The position numbers were made by a program, and so were the translations under genes. DNA of 64,000 nt from Catenulispora sp. MAP5-51 (GTDB lineage: Bacteria > Actinomycetota > Actinomycetes > Streptomycetales > Catenulisporaceae), in contig NZ_JBGCCH010000007.1 of the NCBI RefSeq assembly GCF_041261205.1, forward strand, positions 1 to 64,000. The letters are read 5' to 3'. Positions 56,971-64,000 of this stretch are shown one piece after another; position 1 is the stretch's first letter; the number at the start of each line of letters is the position of its first letter. Under the pieces are notes generated by a model. That model saw only the letters and a program-made list of their open reading frames with translations, did no database searches and was not told the origin of the DNA.

Positions 56971-57030
56971 CTATACGGGATTCTCCTTAGCCATACGGGG
57001 CTCTCCTTAGCTATACGGGATTCTCCTTGA
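56971..57030. repeat. Three tandem 20-bp repeats at a gene end
   Basis: ctatacgggattctccttag (56971-56990), ccatacggggctctccttag (56991-57010) and ctatacgggattctccttga (57011-57030). The third copy is the last six codons and stop of the minus-strand gene ending at 57011; the others extend past it. Confidence 0.9.
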
Positions 57031-58009
57031 GCCAGGACAGCACTTCGCCCGCGTGCCGGTTCGGCGGGAAGACCGGGTAGAAGACGTGCTCGACCGCGCC
57101 GTCGCGGACGACAAGGGTGATGCGCTTATAGAGGGTCTGGCCGTTCGCCTCGAACGTCGGCAGACGCAGTTCCGCGGCGAGGCGCAGTCCGGTGTCGGAC
57201 AGCATGGAGAAGGGCAGCCGCAGCCGTTCCACCAACTCCCGCTGATAACCGGTGTCCTGGCTGGACAGACCGAACACCCGCGCCGCGCCGGCGTCGAGCA
57301 GTTCCTCGTGGTGGTCACGGAAATCGCAGGCCTGAGTCGTACAGCCTCGGGCACCCGGGATGGCGTTCCAGCCCTCGGGGACGTCCTCGCCGGGGCGGCC
57401 GCTGAGTGGATAGATATAGAGAATCGTGCGGCCGGTGCCGAGGGCGGCCAGCGCTACCGCCTCGTGCGCGGTGCTGGGGAGCGTGAGCTCCGGGACGGTC
57501 GCGCCGGGGAGGTGGTCGGCGGCGCCGTCGTCCTGGGGGATCGGCAGGTCGGCGGGGAGGGTGTAGATGTCGTCCATGATGGCTTCCTCGGATTCGGGGG
57601 CCGCGGCGTCTGCGTCTTCCTGAGCGTCTGCTCGGGCTTCTCTCCTGGCGTCGCCGGGGCGTCGGCACGCGGCCCGGTCCAGGCGGGCGGCGAGGGTGTC
57701 GCGGCGCCACGTCAGCTCCCTGATGCGGCGGTCCAGGTCGCCGATGGCGTCCCGGTACTCGGCCAGCGAGGACGGGCAGTCGTCGATCTCCCCGTGGTCG
57801 GCGAGGCAGTCCAGGAACGGCCGGGTCCGCGCCGCCGGGATGCCGAGCGCGATCAGCCGCCGGACCTCCCGCACCACCCGGACGTCCTGCCCGGAGTAGT
57901 CGCGGTAGCCGTTCCCCAACCGCGCGGGGGCCAGCAGGCCCAGCGACTCGTAGTAGCGGACCGCCTTGGGTGTGACCCCGGCGTCGCGCGCCACATCGCC
58001 GATCCTCAT
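57011..58009 (-). CDS. MerR regulator fused to a peroxiredoxin domain
   Basis: 332 residues, ATG 58009. Residues 1-70 are a MerR helix-turn-helix ('MRIGDVARDAGVTPKAVRYY', 'LGNGYRDYSGQDV'), followed by the usual dimer helix to about 115 and an acidic linker. Residues about 165-332 are a Bcp/AhpC-TSA-like thioredoxin fold with 'GARGCTTQACDFRDHHEELL' (Cys223 peroxidatic, Cys228 in the resolving position), 'RVFGLSSQDTGYQRELVERL' and 'LPFSMLSDTGLRLA'. An internal ATG (57577-57575) with GAGGAAG five bases upstream could give the 188-residue redoxin alone. The fusion suggests peroxide-responsive regulation, which is inference. The last 20 bp are triplicated beyond the stop. Confidence 0.85.
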   Translation of the reverse strand: MRIGDVARDAGVTPKAVRYYESLGLLAPARLGNGYRDYSGQDVRVVREVRRLIALGIPAARTRPFLDCLADHGEIDDCPSSLAEYRDAIGDLDRRIRELTWRRDTLAARLDRAACRRPGDARREARADAQEDADAAAPESEEAIMDDIYTLPADLPIPQDDGAADHLPGATVPELTLPSTAHEAVALAALGTGRTILYIYPLSGRPGEDVPEGWNAIPGARGCTTQACDFRDHHEELLDAGAARVFGLSSQDTGYQRELVERLRLPFSMLSDTGLRLAAELRLPTFEANGQTLYKRITLVVRDGAVEHVFYPVFPPNRHAGEVLSWLKENPV

Positions 58010-58170
58010 GGTTCCTCGCTCGGTGCCTCGGGAGCTTGTGCACCGACCGTAAACCTTGCCCCCGGGGACAAGGTCAAGCGCTAGCCGGCATCTCCAGCGA
58101 GGCCAGCAGGTTGTCGTAGTCGCCGGGGTACCCGGTGTCGATCAGCGTCGCACTGTCGCCGGTGCTCGCG

Positions 58171-59139
58171 TCAAACCCTGATGGCGACCTTGCCCCTGGT
58201 CTTCCCGGCTCCGACATGCCGGACAGCTTCGGGGGCGTCTGCCAGCGGGTACGTGGCTTCCACGACCGGCGCGACGCGACCGGTCCCGATGAGCTCGGCG
58301 AGCGTCCCCATGTCCGGGTGCCGCTGTTTGGCGATGACCATGGTCAGCCGCTGCCGGACGAAGAGCGAGAGCGCCACTGCCCGCGCCTGACGGCCCAGGC
58401 CGAGCCACTTGCCGTCGAGCGAGCCTCCGACGATGACCAGCGTGCCGCGCGGGGTGAGGGCCCGGCGCAGCCGGGTCAGGCTGCTGTCGCCGCCGATGTC
58501 CAGGATCAGGTCGTAGCGGTGGCCGCCGGTGCCGAAGTCGGCCGTTCGATAGTCGATGACGTGGTCGGAGCCGAGCGAGCGCACGAGGTCCACCTTCTCG
58601 GTGCTGCACACACCGGTGACCTCCGCGCCGAATGCCTTGGCCAGCTGCACCGCGTACGTGCCCACACCCCCGGACGCGCCGATGACGAGCACGTGCTGGC
58701 CGGCTCGGACGCGGCCGACGTCCCGCAGGGCCTGCAGCGCGGTGACGCCGGAGACCGCGACGACCGCGGCTTCCTCGTAGCTCAGCGTGGCCGGCTTGAG
58801 GGCCAGGGTGTTCTGCCGCGCGGCCGCCAGTTCGGCGAACGAGCCGCGGGCCGTGCCGAACACGTCGTCGCCGACGGCGAACCTGGTCACGGCGGCGCCG
58901 ACTTCGACGACGGTTCCCGCCACGTCCATGCCCGCGACGCGGTCGCGCGGGCCGCGCAGCCCCAGGCCGAGTCGGACCGCGTAGGGCTGCCCCGTCATGA
59001 GCAGCCACGTCCCGCGATCGACGCCGGCGGCGTGAACCCGGACGAGTACCTCGTCGGCCTTGATCGCGGGCGGCTCGATCTCCGTCATCCGCAGCACATC
59101 GGCTGTGCCGTAGCCGTTCTGGACGATAGCGCGCATCAT
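58171..59139 (-). CDS. Zinc-independent quinone oxidoreductase (MDR family)
   Basis: 322 residues, ATG 59139 (or 59136). GroES-like N-terminal domain ('ADEVLVRVHAAGVDRGTWLL', 'VAGMDVAGTVVEVGAAVTRF', 'VGDDVFGTARGSFAEL') and Rossmann domain with the NADPH motif 'VLVIGASGGVGTYAVQLAKA'; the zinc-binding residues of alcohol dehydrogenases are absent. It probably reduces quinones or enones with NADPH. It is divergent from a TetR gene with a perfect palindrome between them, so it is likely induced by the effector of that repressor. No operon partner follows. Confidence 0.93.
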   Translation of the reverse strand: MMRAIVQNGYGTADVLRMTEIEPPAIKADEVLVRVHAAGVDRGTWLLMTGQPYAVRLGLGLRGPRDRVAGMDVAGTVVEVGAAVTRFAVGDDVFGTARGSFAELAAARQNTLALKPATLSYEEAAVVAVSGVTALQALRDVGRVRAGQHVLVIGASGGVGTYAVQLAKAFGAEVTGVCSTEKVDLVRSLGSDHVIDYRTADFGTGGHRYDLILDIGGDSSLTRLRRALTPRGTLVIVGGSLDGKWLGLGRQARAVALSLFVRQRLTMVIAKQRHPDMGTLAELIGTGRVAPVVEATYPLADAPEAVRHVGAGKTRGKVAIRV

Positions 59140-59152
59140 TCCGGCTCCCCCT

Positions 59153-59175
59153 TACTAAGTACGACTTACTTAGTA
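59153..59175. promoter_or_regulatory. Perfect TetR operator palindrome
   Basis: tactaagta (59153-59161), spacer cgact, tacttagta (59167-59175): a perfect 9-bp inverted repeat with 5-bp spacer, lying 13 bp before the oxidoreductase start and 16 bp before the tetR GTG. Confidence 0.88.
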
Positions 59176-59191
59176 CGGTACGCTGGTCGCC

Positions 59192-59872
59192 GTGGTTGTC
59201 AACCGTGCCCGAACCCCGCTGAGCCGGGACAAGCTGCTCGAAGCGGCGATCGCCGTCGCCGACGCCGGGGGCATCAGGGCCCTGACGATCCGGTCGGTCG
59301 CCGCCGAACTGGGCGTCAAGCCGATGTCGCTGTACCACCACGTGGCGAGCAAGGAGGCGATCATCGACGGTGTCATCGACAGCGTCTTCACCGAGATCGC
59401 CCCGCCCCCGTCCGACGTCGGCTGGCGTTCCGCGCTCGGCGAACGCGCCCACTCGGTACGCGCCGTCCTGCGCCGCCACCCCTGGGCGACGCCGCTCATG
59501 GAGTCCCGCCAGAACCCCGGCCCGGCCACTCTGCGCCACCACGACGCCGTGATCGGCACCCTGCGCCGCGCCGGCTTCTCCATCACCCTGGCCGCCCACG
59601 CCTACTCACTGTTGGACAGCTACATCTACGGCTTCGCCCTTGAGGAGGCCGCGCTCCCGTTCAGCCCACAGGATGTGGAAGAAGCCGTCCAGGATTACCT
59701 GAACAAGTTCCCCTCCGAGGACGCGTATCCCTATCTGGCCGAGATGGCCAAGGAACACGTCATGAAGCCGGGATACGACTACGGCGACGAGTTCGACTTC
59801 GGGCTGGAGCTGATCCTCGACGGTTTGGAAGCTCGGCTGGCGCGCGAGGCGGAATACGGTGTCACTGACTGA
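59192..59872 (+). CDS. TetR-family regulator (TetR_C-type)
   Basis: 226 residues from GTG 59192. HTH '[20 protein letters not shown]' and '[20 protein letters not shown]'; the recognition helix 'PMSLYHHV' is that of tetracycline-repressor-type proteins. The C-terminal domain ('[17 protein letters not shown]', '[17 protein letters not shown]') matches TetR_C_1. It most likely represses itself and the divergent oxidoreductase through the palindrome at 59153-59175. Confidence 0.93.
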   Translation: MVVNRARTPLSRDKLLEAAIAVADAGGIRALTIRSVAAELGVKPMSLYHHVASKEAIIDGVIDSVFTEIAPPPSDVGWRSALGERAHSVRAVLRRHPWATPLMESRQNPGPATLRHHDAVIGTLRRAGFSITLAAHAYSLLDSYIYGFALEEAALPFSPQDVEEAVQDYLNKFPSEDAYPYLAEMAKEHVMKPGYDYGDEFDFGLELILDGLEARLAREAEYGVTD

Positions 59873-59896
59873 GCAGCCTCGGTTAGGGTCCTGGTC

Positions 59897-60475
59897 ATGG
59901 GCGTAGCCGACAAGTTTCTGGGGTCGAAGCGCGACCGCTTCGGCAAGGAAGTCGCTGCTCAGGTGCGGGGGCACGCCTCCGTTGCCCATGCCGAGTACGA
60001 CATGGATGACTTCGTGGTCCGAGTCCGGACGTCAGACGGACGGCAGTCGGTGGTCAACCTGGCGACCGTCTTCCAGGAATGTGAGGGGGTGCCGGCAGCC
60101 GAGCGACGGGGGCGCATCTCGCGACTCGTCGCGATCGTGGACACTCCCGCGGTGCCTGACACCTGGGACCAGGTCCGCCCGTTGCTGCGGCCGGTGCTCA
60201 GGCCGGCGTCGTATGTCAGCCCGGGCGAGATCATCAGTCGGCCCGTGCTCGAGTACCTGACCGAGTTCCTTGCCATCGACTTCCCCGGCAGCAGGACCTA
60301 CGTCAACCCGGAGTCCCGCCTCCCCTGGGACATCGTCGCCGAGGAGGTCGGCCTGACCCCGGCCGACGGCTGCCATCCGGCACGCTACCGCGTCGGGTCC
60401 TGGCCCGCGCCCGAGGTCCTCAACCGGATGAAGGCGCGTGCGGAGCAGTCCTGCAAAAGGTCAGAAGCCTGTTGA
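59897..60475 (+). CDS. Hypothetical protein (possibly DUF1444-like)
   Basis: 192 residues, ATG 59897. Soluble, without signal peptide. 'FGKEVAAQVRGHASVAHAEY', 'VNLATVFQECEGVPAAERRG' and 'TWDQVRPLLRPVLRPASYVS' followed by 'PWDIVAEEVGLTPAD' recall the DUF1444 (YtpQ) group, but the match is by eye and weak, and the protein is shorter than that family. It ends next to tRNA-Ser. Confidence 0.6.
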   Translation: MGVADKFLGSKRDRFGKEVAAQVRGHASVAHAEYDMDDFVVRVRTSDGRQSVVNLATVFQECEGVPAAERRGRISRLVAIVDTPAVPDTWDQVRPLLRPVLRPASYVSPGEIISRPVLEYLTEFLAIDFPGSRTYVNPESRLPWDIVAEEVGLTPADGCHPARYRVGSWPAPEVLNRMKARAEQSCKRSEAC

Positions 60476-60478
60476 CAG

Positions 60479-60563
60479 CGGAGGATGTGGGATTCGAACC
60501 CACGGTGACTCTCGCCACTTTGGTTTTCAAGACCAACGCCTTAGGCCACTAGGCAAATCCTCC
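60479..60563 (-). tRNA. tRNA-Ser (anticodon TGA)
   Basis: On the minus strand: acceptor ggaggat (60563-60557) pairs with atcctcc (60486-60480), discriminator g at 60479, CCA not encoded. Anticodon stem-loop ttggtcttgaaaaccaa has TGA in the loop. A long variable arm (gtggcgagagtcac) marks the Ser class, and the T arm is gtgggttcgaatcccac. Confidence 0.95.
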
Positions 60564-60626
60564 TGACGAGCGCCCGGGCGCTCGTGAGCAGAAAGTCTCT
60601 CACAATCCGGCCGGGCCCCGTGGCCG

Positions 60627-61274
60627 TCAGGCGGCGCCGAACGGAAGCGTGTCCGGGCTCAGCGCGGCCGCGCCGGACCTGGCCGCGGTCAGGCGGCGGC
60701 GGTGGTGGCGGCGGCACAGGACCTCGTAGCCGATCTCGTCGGCGACGGCGGTGTCGCCGACCACGACCTGCTCGCCCTCGACCACCATCTCGCCGCCGAC
60801 GGTGCGGGCGTTGTGGGTGGCGCGGGCTCCGCACCAGCACAGGGTCTGGACCTGGAGGACCTCGATGCGGTCGGCGAGCTCGATCAGGCGCTTGCTGCCG
60901 GGGAACAGGCGGGTGCGGAAGTCGGTGGTGATGCCGAAGGCGTAGACGTCGATGCTCAGCTCGTCGACCATGCGCGCCAGCTGCTCGATGTGGTCCTCGG
61001 TGTAGAACTGCGCCTCGTCGGCGACCACGTAGTCCACTTTGCCGCCGGAGGACATCATCTGCACCACGTGGTTGAGAAGGTCGGTGGTGTTCTCGACCTC
61101 CACCGCGGCGGCCTTCAGGCCCAGGCGGCTGGAGATGGTGGCGCTGCCGGCGCGGTCGTCGCGGGTGAAGATGAGTCCGGCCCGGCCACGGGCGTTGTGG
61201 TTGTGGTCGAGTTGCAAGGCGAGGGTCGACTTGCCGCTGTCCATGGTTCCGGTGAAGAAGACGAGCTCGGCCAT
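60627..61274 (-). CDS. tdk: Thymidine kinase
   Basis: 215 residues, ATG 61274. Salvages thymidine by phosphorylation to dTMP. Walker A 'FFTGTMDSGKSTLALQLDHN', DEAQ motif 'DYVVADEAQFYTEDHIEQLA' with the catalytic Glu in 'DEAQ', lasso region 'VYAFGITTDFRTRLFPGSKR' and a zinc site ('LCWCGARATHNAR', 'VLCRRHHRRR'). Length is that of type II TKs. Not found in all actinomycetes. Confidence 0.95.
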   Translation of the reverse strand: MAELVFFTGTMDSGKSTLALQLDHNHNARGRAGLIFTRDDRAGSATISSRLGLKAAAVEVENTTDLLNHVVQMMSSGGKVDYVVADEAQFYTEDHIEQLARMVDELSIDVYAFGITTDFRTRLFPGSKRLIELADRIEVLQVQTLCWCGARATHNARTVGGEMVVEGEQVVVGDTAVADEIGYEVLCRRHHRRRLTAARSGAAALSPDTLPFGAA

Positions 61275-61290
61275 GGTCGCACATTATCCC

Positions 61291-61602
61291 CTATGCGCGT
61301 GGCAGCCTGCGAACGCCGGTGATTCGGGTCCGGATACGCCCGAATGTCGGCTTCAGATACGGCCCGGCCAGGACCGCGGCCGCGGCGATCACGGCCACCA
61401 CGACGAACAGCACGCGGTCGCCGGCCGTCAGCGAGGCGCGCCAGGCGGTGAGCGAGCTGTTCCAGTGGGAGCTCAGCGCGGTCCCGACCGAGACGTCGTC
61501 GATGTGCGCGACCAGGCGCACCGCGTGCAGGAAGCTGCCCGCGACGCAGCACAGCTCGGCGGCCACGGCGGCGGCCAGCGCGGTCAGCGAGCGTCGGATC
61601 AC
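61291..61602 (-). CDS. Small two-helix membrane protein
   Basis: 103 residues from GTG 61602. Two hydrophobic segments ('LTALAAAVAAELCCVAGSFL' and 'VLFVVVAVIAAAAVLAGPYL') flank an extracytoplasmic loop with 'HIDDVSVGTALSSHWNSSLT'; the C-terminus is basic. No family is recognised. It lies 16 bp upstream of the thymidine kinase on the same strand, so they may be co-transcribed. The start is uncertain. Confidence 0.6.
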   Translation of the reverse strand: MIRRSLTALAAAVAAELCCVAGSFLHAVRLVAHIDDVSVGTALSSHWNSSLTAWRASLTAGDRVLFVVVAVIAAAAVLAGPYLKPTFGRIRTRITGVRRLPRA

Positions 61603-61658
61603 CGCTTCACGATATCCGCCGCGGGGCCGGGCCCGGCAAGCGCGTGGATCGGCCAGGT

Positions 61659-61719
61659 ATGCGTCGGGCACGCGCGGGACATGCGTCGGGCACGCGTCGG
61701 ACATGCGTCGGGCGCGGAC
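61659..61719. repeat. 22-bp tandem repeat
   Basis: atgcgtcgggcacgcgcgggac (61659-61680), atgcgtcgggcacgcgtcggac (61681-61702) and a partial atgcgtcgggcgcggac to 61719, between two minus-strand genes. Each unit contains a short self-complementary cg-rich core. Confidence 0.85.
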
Positions 61720-61763
61720 CCCGGAAGCGGGGGCCGCGCCCGAGGGAGCGCCGACGCGGCGGA

Positions 61764-62192
61764 TCAGCCCAGGCGGCTGATGGTCACGGCGGTGCCGTAG
61801 GCGCAGATCTCGGTCCAGACGTCGCCCATCTCCGAGGTGTCGAAGCGCATGCCGACGATGGCGTTGCCGCCGCGGTTGATCGCCTCCTGGATCATCCGCT
61901 GCATGACGTCGTTGCGGCTGTCCATCAGCGCCTTGGTCATGCCCTTGAGCTCGCCGCCGAACATCGACTTCAGGCCGGCGCCCATCTGGCTGAAGGCGTT
62001 GCGGCTGCGGACGGTGAGGCCGAAGACCTCGCCGTACACGGCGTCGATGCGGTAGCCCGGGATGTCGTTCGTGGTGACGCACAGGAAGTTCTGCTGGAAC
62101 TGCTGCTGCTGGGGCGGGGGCGCGTACCCCTGCTGCTGCTGCGGCGGCGGTCCCTGCTGGTAACCGGGCTGACCGTACGGCTGCTGGCTCAT
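61764..62192 (-). CDS. YbjQ-family (DUF74) protein with Gln/Pro-rich leader
   Basis: 142 residues, ATG 62192. Residues 1-35 are Gln/Pro-rich. The rest is a YbjQ/UPF0145 domain: 'TTNDIPGYRIDAVYGEVFGL', 'SRNDVMQRMIQEAINRGGNA', 'IVGMRFDTSEMGD' and 'EICAYGTAVTI'. The family forms pentamers of unknown role and is sometimes called heavy-metal binding. Single-gene unit. Confidence 0.88.
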   Translation of the reverse strand: MSQQPYGQPGYQQGPPPQQQQGYAPPPQQQQFQQNFLCVTTNDIPGYRIDAVYGEVFGLTVRSRNAFSQMGAGLKSMFGGELKGMTKALMDSRNDVMQRMIQEAINRGGNAIVGMRFDTSEMGDVWTEICAYGTAVTISRLG

Positions 62193-62376
62193 TCGTCCCC
62201 CTGGGTTTGGGTGATCGGTGGTTCGTCCGTCGCTACGACGATACGACAAGGGACCCTCCGTCTGGTGGGCGAGTATGTCCGCAGCCCCAAGGGCTGGTGA
62301 AAGCGTTTTGAACACCTGGTTCTTTCTGATCGACTCAGGTGCCCGGGGGCCGGGTTCGTCTGGAAAGATTCGGGGT

Positions 62377-63360
62377 GTGCAATCCCTGCGCCGCCCAGAG
62401 CCCCGGCCGTCCGATCGGCGCCGCTCCGAGCCAGTGCCGGCAGACCGGCCCGATACCGGGCTGCGCCCCGGCGCCTCCGGTCCCGCGCTCCCCCGCCGGA
62501 CCGCTTCGGAGATCCCCGTCATCGCCCACCGCGGCGCGTCCGAGGACGTGCCGGAGCACACGCTGGCCGCGTACGAGGCCGCGCTGTTGCAGGGCGCCGA
62601 CGGCCTGGAGTGCGACGTCCGCCTCACCGCGGACATGCAGCTGGTGTGCGTGCACGACCGCCGGGTCAACCGCACCTCCAACGGCCGCGGCGTGGTCTCG
62701 ACGCTGGAGCTGGCCCAGCTGCGGCAGCTGGACTTCGGCTCCTGGAAGCAGCCGGCGGGCGGCGACGACGAGTACACCGAGTACCCGGACCTGCGGCGGG
62801 AGGGCGCGCACCGGGTGCTGACCCTGGAGCGGCTGCTGGAGCTGGTGGTGGAGCACCCGCACCGGGTGGAGATGGCGATCGAGACCAAGCACCCGACCCG
62901 CTACGCCGGCCTGGTGGAGGAGCACCTGGTGGCGCTGCTGGACCGGTTCGGGCTGGCGCACCCGCGGCTCGGCGAGGCCTCGCCGGTGCGGGTGATGTCG
63001 TTCTCGGCGCTGTCGGTGCGCCGGATCCGGCGCCTGGCGCCGTCCCTGGACACGGTGCTGCTGCTGGACCGGGTGCCGCTGCGGCTGCGCGACGGTTCGC
63101 TGCCGCGCGGAGTGCGTATCGCCGGACCGGGAATCCATATTCTGCGAACGCATCCGGAATATGTGGAGCGTGTGCATTCCATGGGAAATCGCGTGCACGT
63201 CTGGACTGTGGATCAGCCCTCGGACATCGACCTGTGTGTCGAGTTGGGCGTGGACGCGATCATCTCCAACCGCCCGAAAGCAGTGCTGGCCAGGCTGGGC
63301 CGGGACGGCACGGCGCCCGGCGGCCACGGCGCGCCCCGGAGTCATCGAGCTGAACCCTGA
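62377..63360 (+). CDS. Glycerophosphodiester phosphodiesterase
   Basis: 327 residues; GTG 62377 is the likely start (in-frame upstream sequence from 62218 has no homology). GDPD motifs: 'VIAHRGASEDVPEHTLAAYE' (catalytic His-Arg and His), 'GADGLECDVRLTADMQLVCV' (metal ligands E, D), 'HDRRVNRTSNG', 'EMAIETKHP' and 'VHVWTVDQPSDIDLCVELGV'. It hydrolyses glycerophosphodiesters to glycerol-3-phosphate and alcohol. No signal peptide, so it is cytoplasmic. A basic ~45-residue leader precedes the barrel. Confidence 0.93.
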   Translation: MQSLRRPEPRPSDRRRSEPVPADRPDTGLRPGASGPALPRRTASEIPVIAHRGASEDVPEHTLAAYEAALLQGADGLECDVRLTADMQLVCVHDRRVNRTSNGRGVVSTLELAQLRQLDFGSWKQPAGGDDEYTEYPDLRREGAHRVLTLERLLELVVEHPHRVEMAIETKHPTRYAGLVEEHLVALLDRFGLAHPRLGEASPVRVMSFSALSVRRIRRLAPSLDTVLLLDRVPLRLRDGSLPRGVRIAGPGIHILRTHPEYVERVHSMGNRVHVWTVDQPSDIDLCVELGVDAIISNRPKAVLARLGRDGTAPGGHGAPRSHRAEP

Positions 63361-63440
63361 TTCACCCTGGGTTTGTCGTTTTCCGCAAGGACGAACCGGG
63401 CATCTACCGCGAGTAGCTCCTCGTCGGCAGGGAGGGAGCC

Positions 63441-64000
63441 GTGGGGGTCGTCATGTCGGTGCAACCGGAGAGTCCCCGGGAAACAACAAGGATGTCCCAA
63501 ACGGTCACGCGCGCCCCGGCGCCGAGACCGACGGACGCAAGAGGCATAGGCGGGATCGAGTTCCCGTACACACCTGAGAGCGTCGGCACGGCCCGCCACG
63601 CGCTGGCCGACGCGTTGCAGCGCATGCGCGTGGCACCCTCGGCCGCGGACGACGCGGTCCTGATCCTCTCGGAACTGGTGAGCAACGCCCTTCGGCACGC
63701 GCTGCCGCTGGCCGGCGGCACCATCCGGGTGGCGTGGTGGATGGCGGACGACAAGGTCCTGCGCATCGCCGTGACCGACGGGGGACGCCAGCAGCCGGGA
63801 CCGCGAACAAGACCCGCACCAGGGCCGGAGGCGCCAGACCTGGTGACCCCGGACTTGGTGGCCCCAGACCTGGACGACGTAGACGAGTCCGCGGTGGACG
63901 GCCGCGGACTCGGCATTGTGGGCCTGCTGGCCGACTCCTGGGGCGTGGAACCCTGGTACGCGCCGGAGACGGACGCCCCCGGCGCGCACCTGCACGCCGC
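63441..64000 (+). CDS. RsbW-like serine/anti-sigma ATPase, 3'-truncated by window
   Basis: The frame runs from GTG 63441 (GGAGG five bases upstream; ATG 63453 and ATG 63492 are alternatives) to the window end without a stop. HATPase_c_2 of the anti-sigma/RsbW group: 'TARHALADALQRMRVAPSAA', N box 'LILSELVSNALRHALP', 'LRIAVTDGG' and G box 'GRGLGIVGLLADSWG'. A Pro/Asp linker with 'PDLVTPDLVAPDL' interrupts the ATP lid. Streptomycetes carry many such orphan ATPases. Confidence 0.85.
   Translation, partial: MGVVMSVQPESPRETTRMSQTVTRAPAPRPTDARGIGGIEFPYTPESVGTARHALADALQRMRVAPSAADDAVLILSELVSNALRHALPLAGGTIRVAWWMADDKVLRIAVTDGGRQQPGPRTRPAPGPEAPDLVTPDLVAPDLDDVDESAVDGRGLGIVGLLADSWGVEPWYAPETDAPGAHLHA

Noticed and set aside
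58142-59599. Long minus-strand frame overlapping the oxidoreductase and tetR
   Set aside because: It crosses two well-supported genes in other frames and yields Arg/Gly-rich sequence.

Overview
The window reads as a high-GC actinobacterial chromosome. Its codons are strongly G/C-ending, GTG and TTG starts are common, and it carries a Streptomyces-type housekeeping order (mfd, SurA_N-type lipoprotein, mazG, eno, septum-formation ftsB/divIC). It also has a rodlin-like surface protein and many IPT/TIG-repeat proteins. This suggests a filamentous actinomycete such as a Streptomyces or Catenulispora relative; the genus is an inference and no marker here fixes it.

Region 1 (about 1-23,430) is an accessory island. 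It starts with the end of an IPT/TIG-repeat protein, a secreted Ig-like protein with an Ile-His-rich tail, and a leftward relic of a conjugation/lysis module (truncated NlpC/P60 peptidase, unknown protein, small membrane protein). The most interesting locus follows: a fatty acyl-AMP ligase of FadD32 type, a single-module polyketide synthase built ACP-KS-AT-ACP-(ACP-like)-TE exactly in the style of mycobacterial Pks13, and an MFS exporter. Downstream, between decayed IS5- and IS256-family elements, are an antigen-85-type secreted esterase/lipoprotein, a GT-C membrane glycosyltransferase and a short-chain reductase. Together these resemble the condensation, reduction, export and transfer steps of mycolic-acid metabolism, but AccD4, MmpL3 and arabinogalactan genes are not in view. 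The island ends with a YVTN beta-propeller/IPT protein, a three-repeat IPT protein, and fragments of an integrase and a group II intron reverse transcriptase.

Region 2 (about 23,600-27,800) holds three secreted cell-surface proteins on the minus strand (one rodlin-like, one Cys-containing, one Pro-rich with PADATQA repeats), an AhpD-like peroxidase and an HNH-like/SUKH fusion protein.

Region 3 (about 28,000-47,650) is core chromosome: mfd, an MFS transporter with a repeat-rich operator, the SurA_N lipoprotein, a TIM-barrel protein, a TetR/VC0807-type divergent pair with a clear palindrome, mazG, tatA, a Gln/Pro-rich membrane protein, a DUF885 metallopeptidase, eno and ftsB. Two paralogous LuxR-type two-component systems flank eno-ftsB.

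Region 4 (about 47,690-64,000) has an acyl-CoA synthetase, a six-gene MacAB-type efflux plus MprAB-type two-component operon, a MerR-peroxiredoxin fusion with a likely internal start, a TetR/quinone-oxidoreductase divergent pair with a perfect palindrome, tRNA-Ser(TGA), thymidine kinase, a YbjQ-type protein, a glycerophosphodiester phosphodiesterase, and the start of an RsbW-like ATPase cut by the window end.
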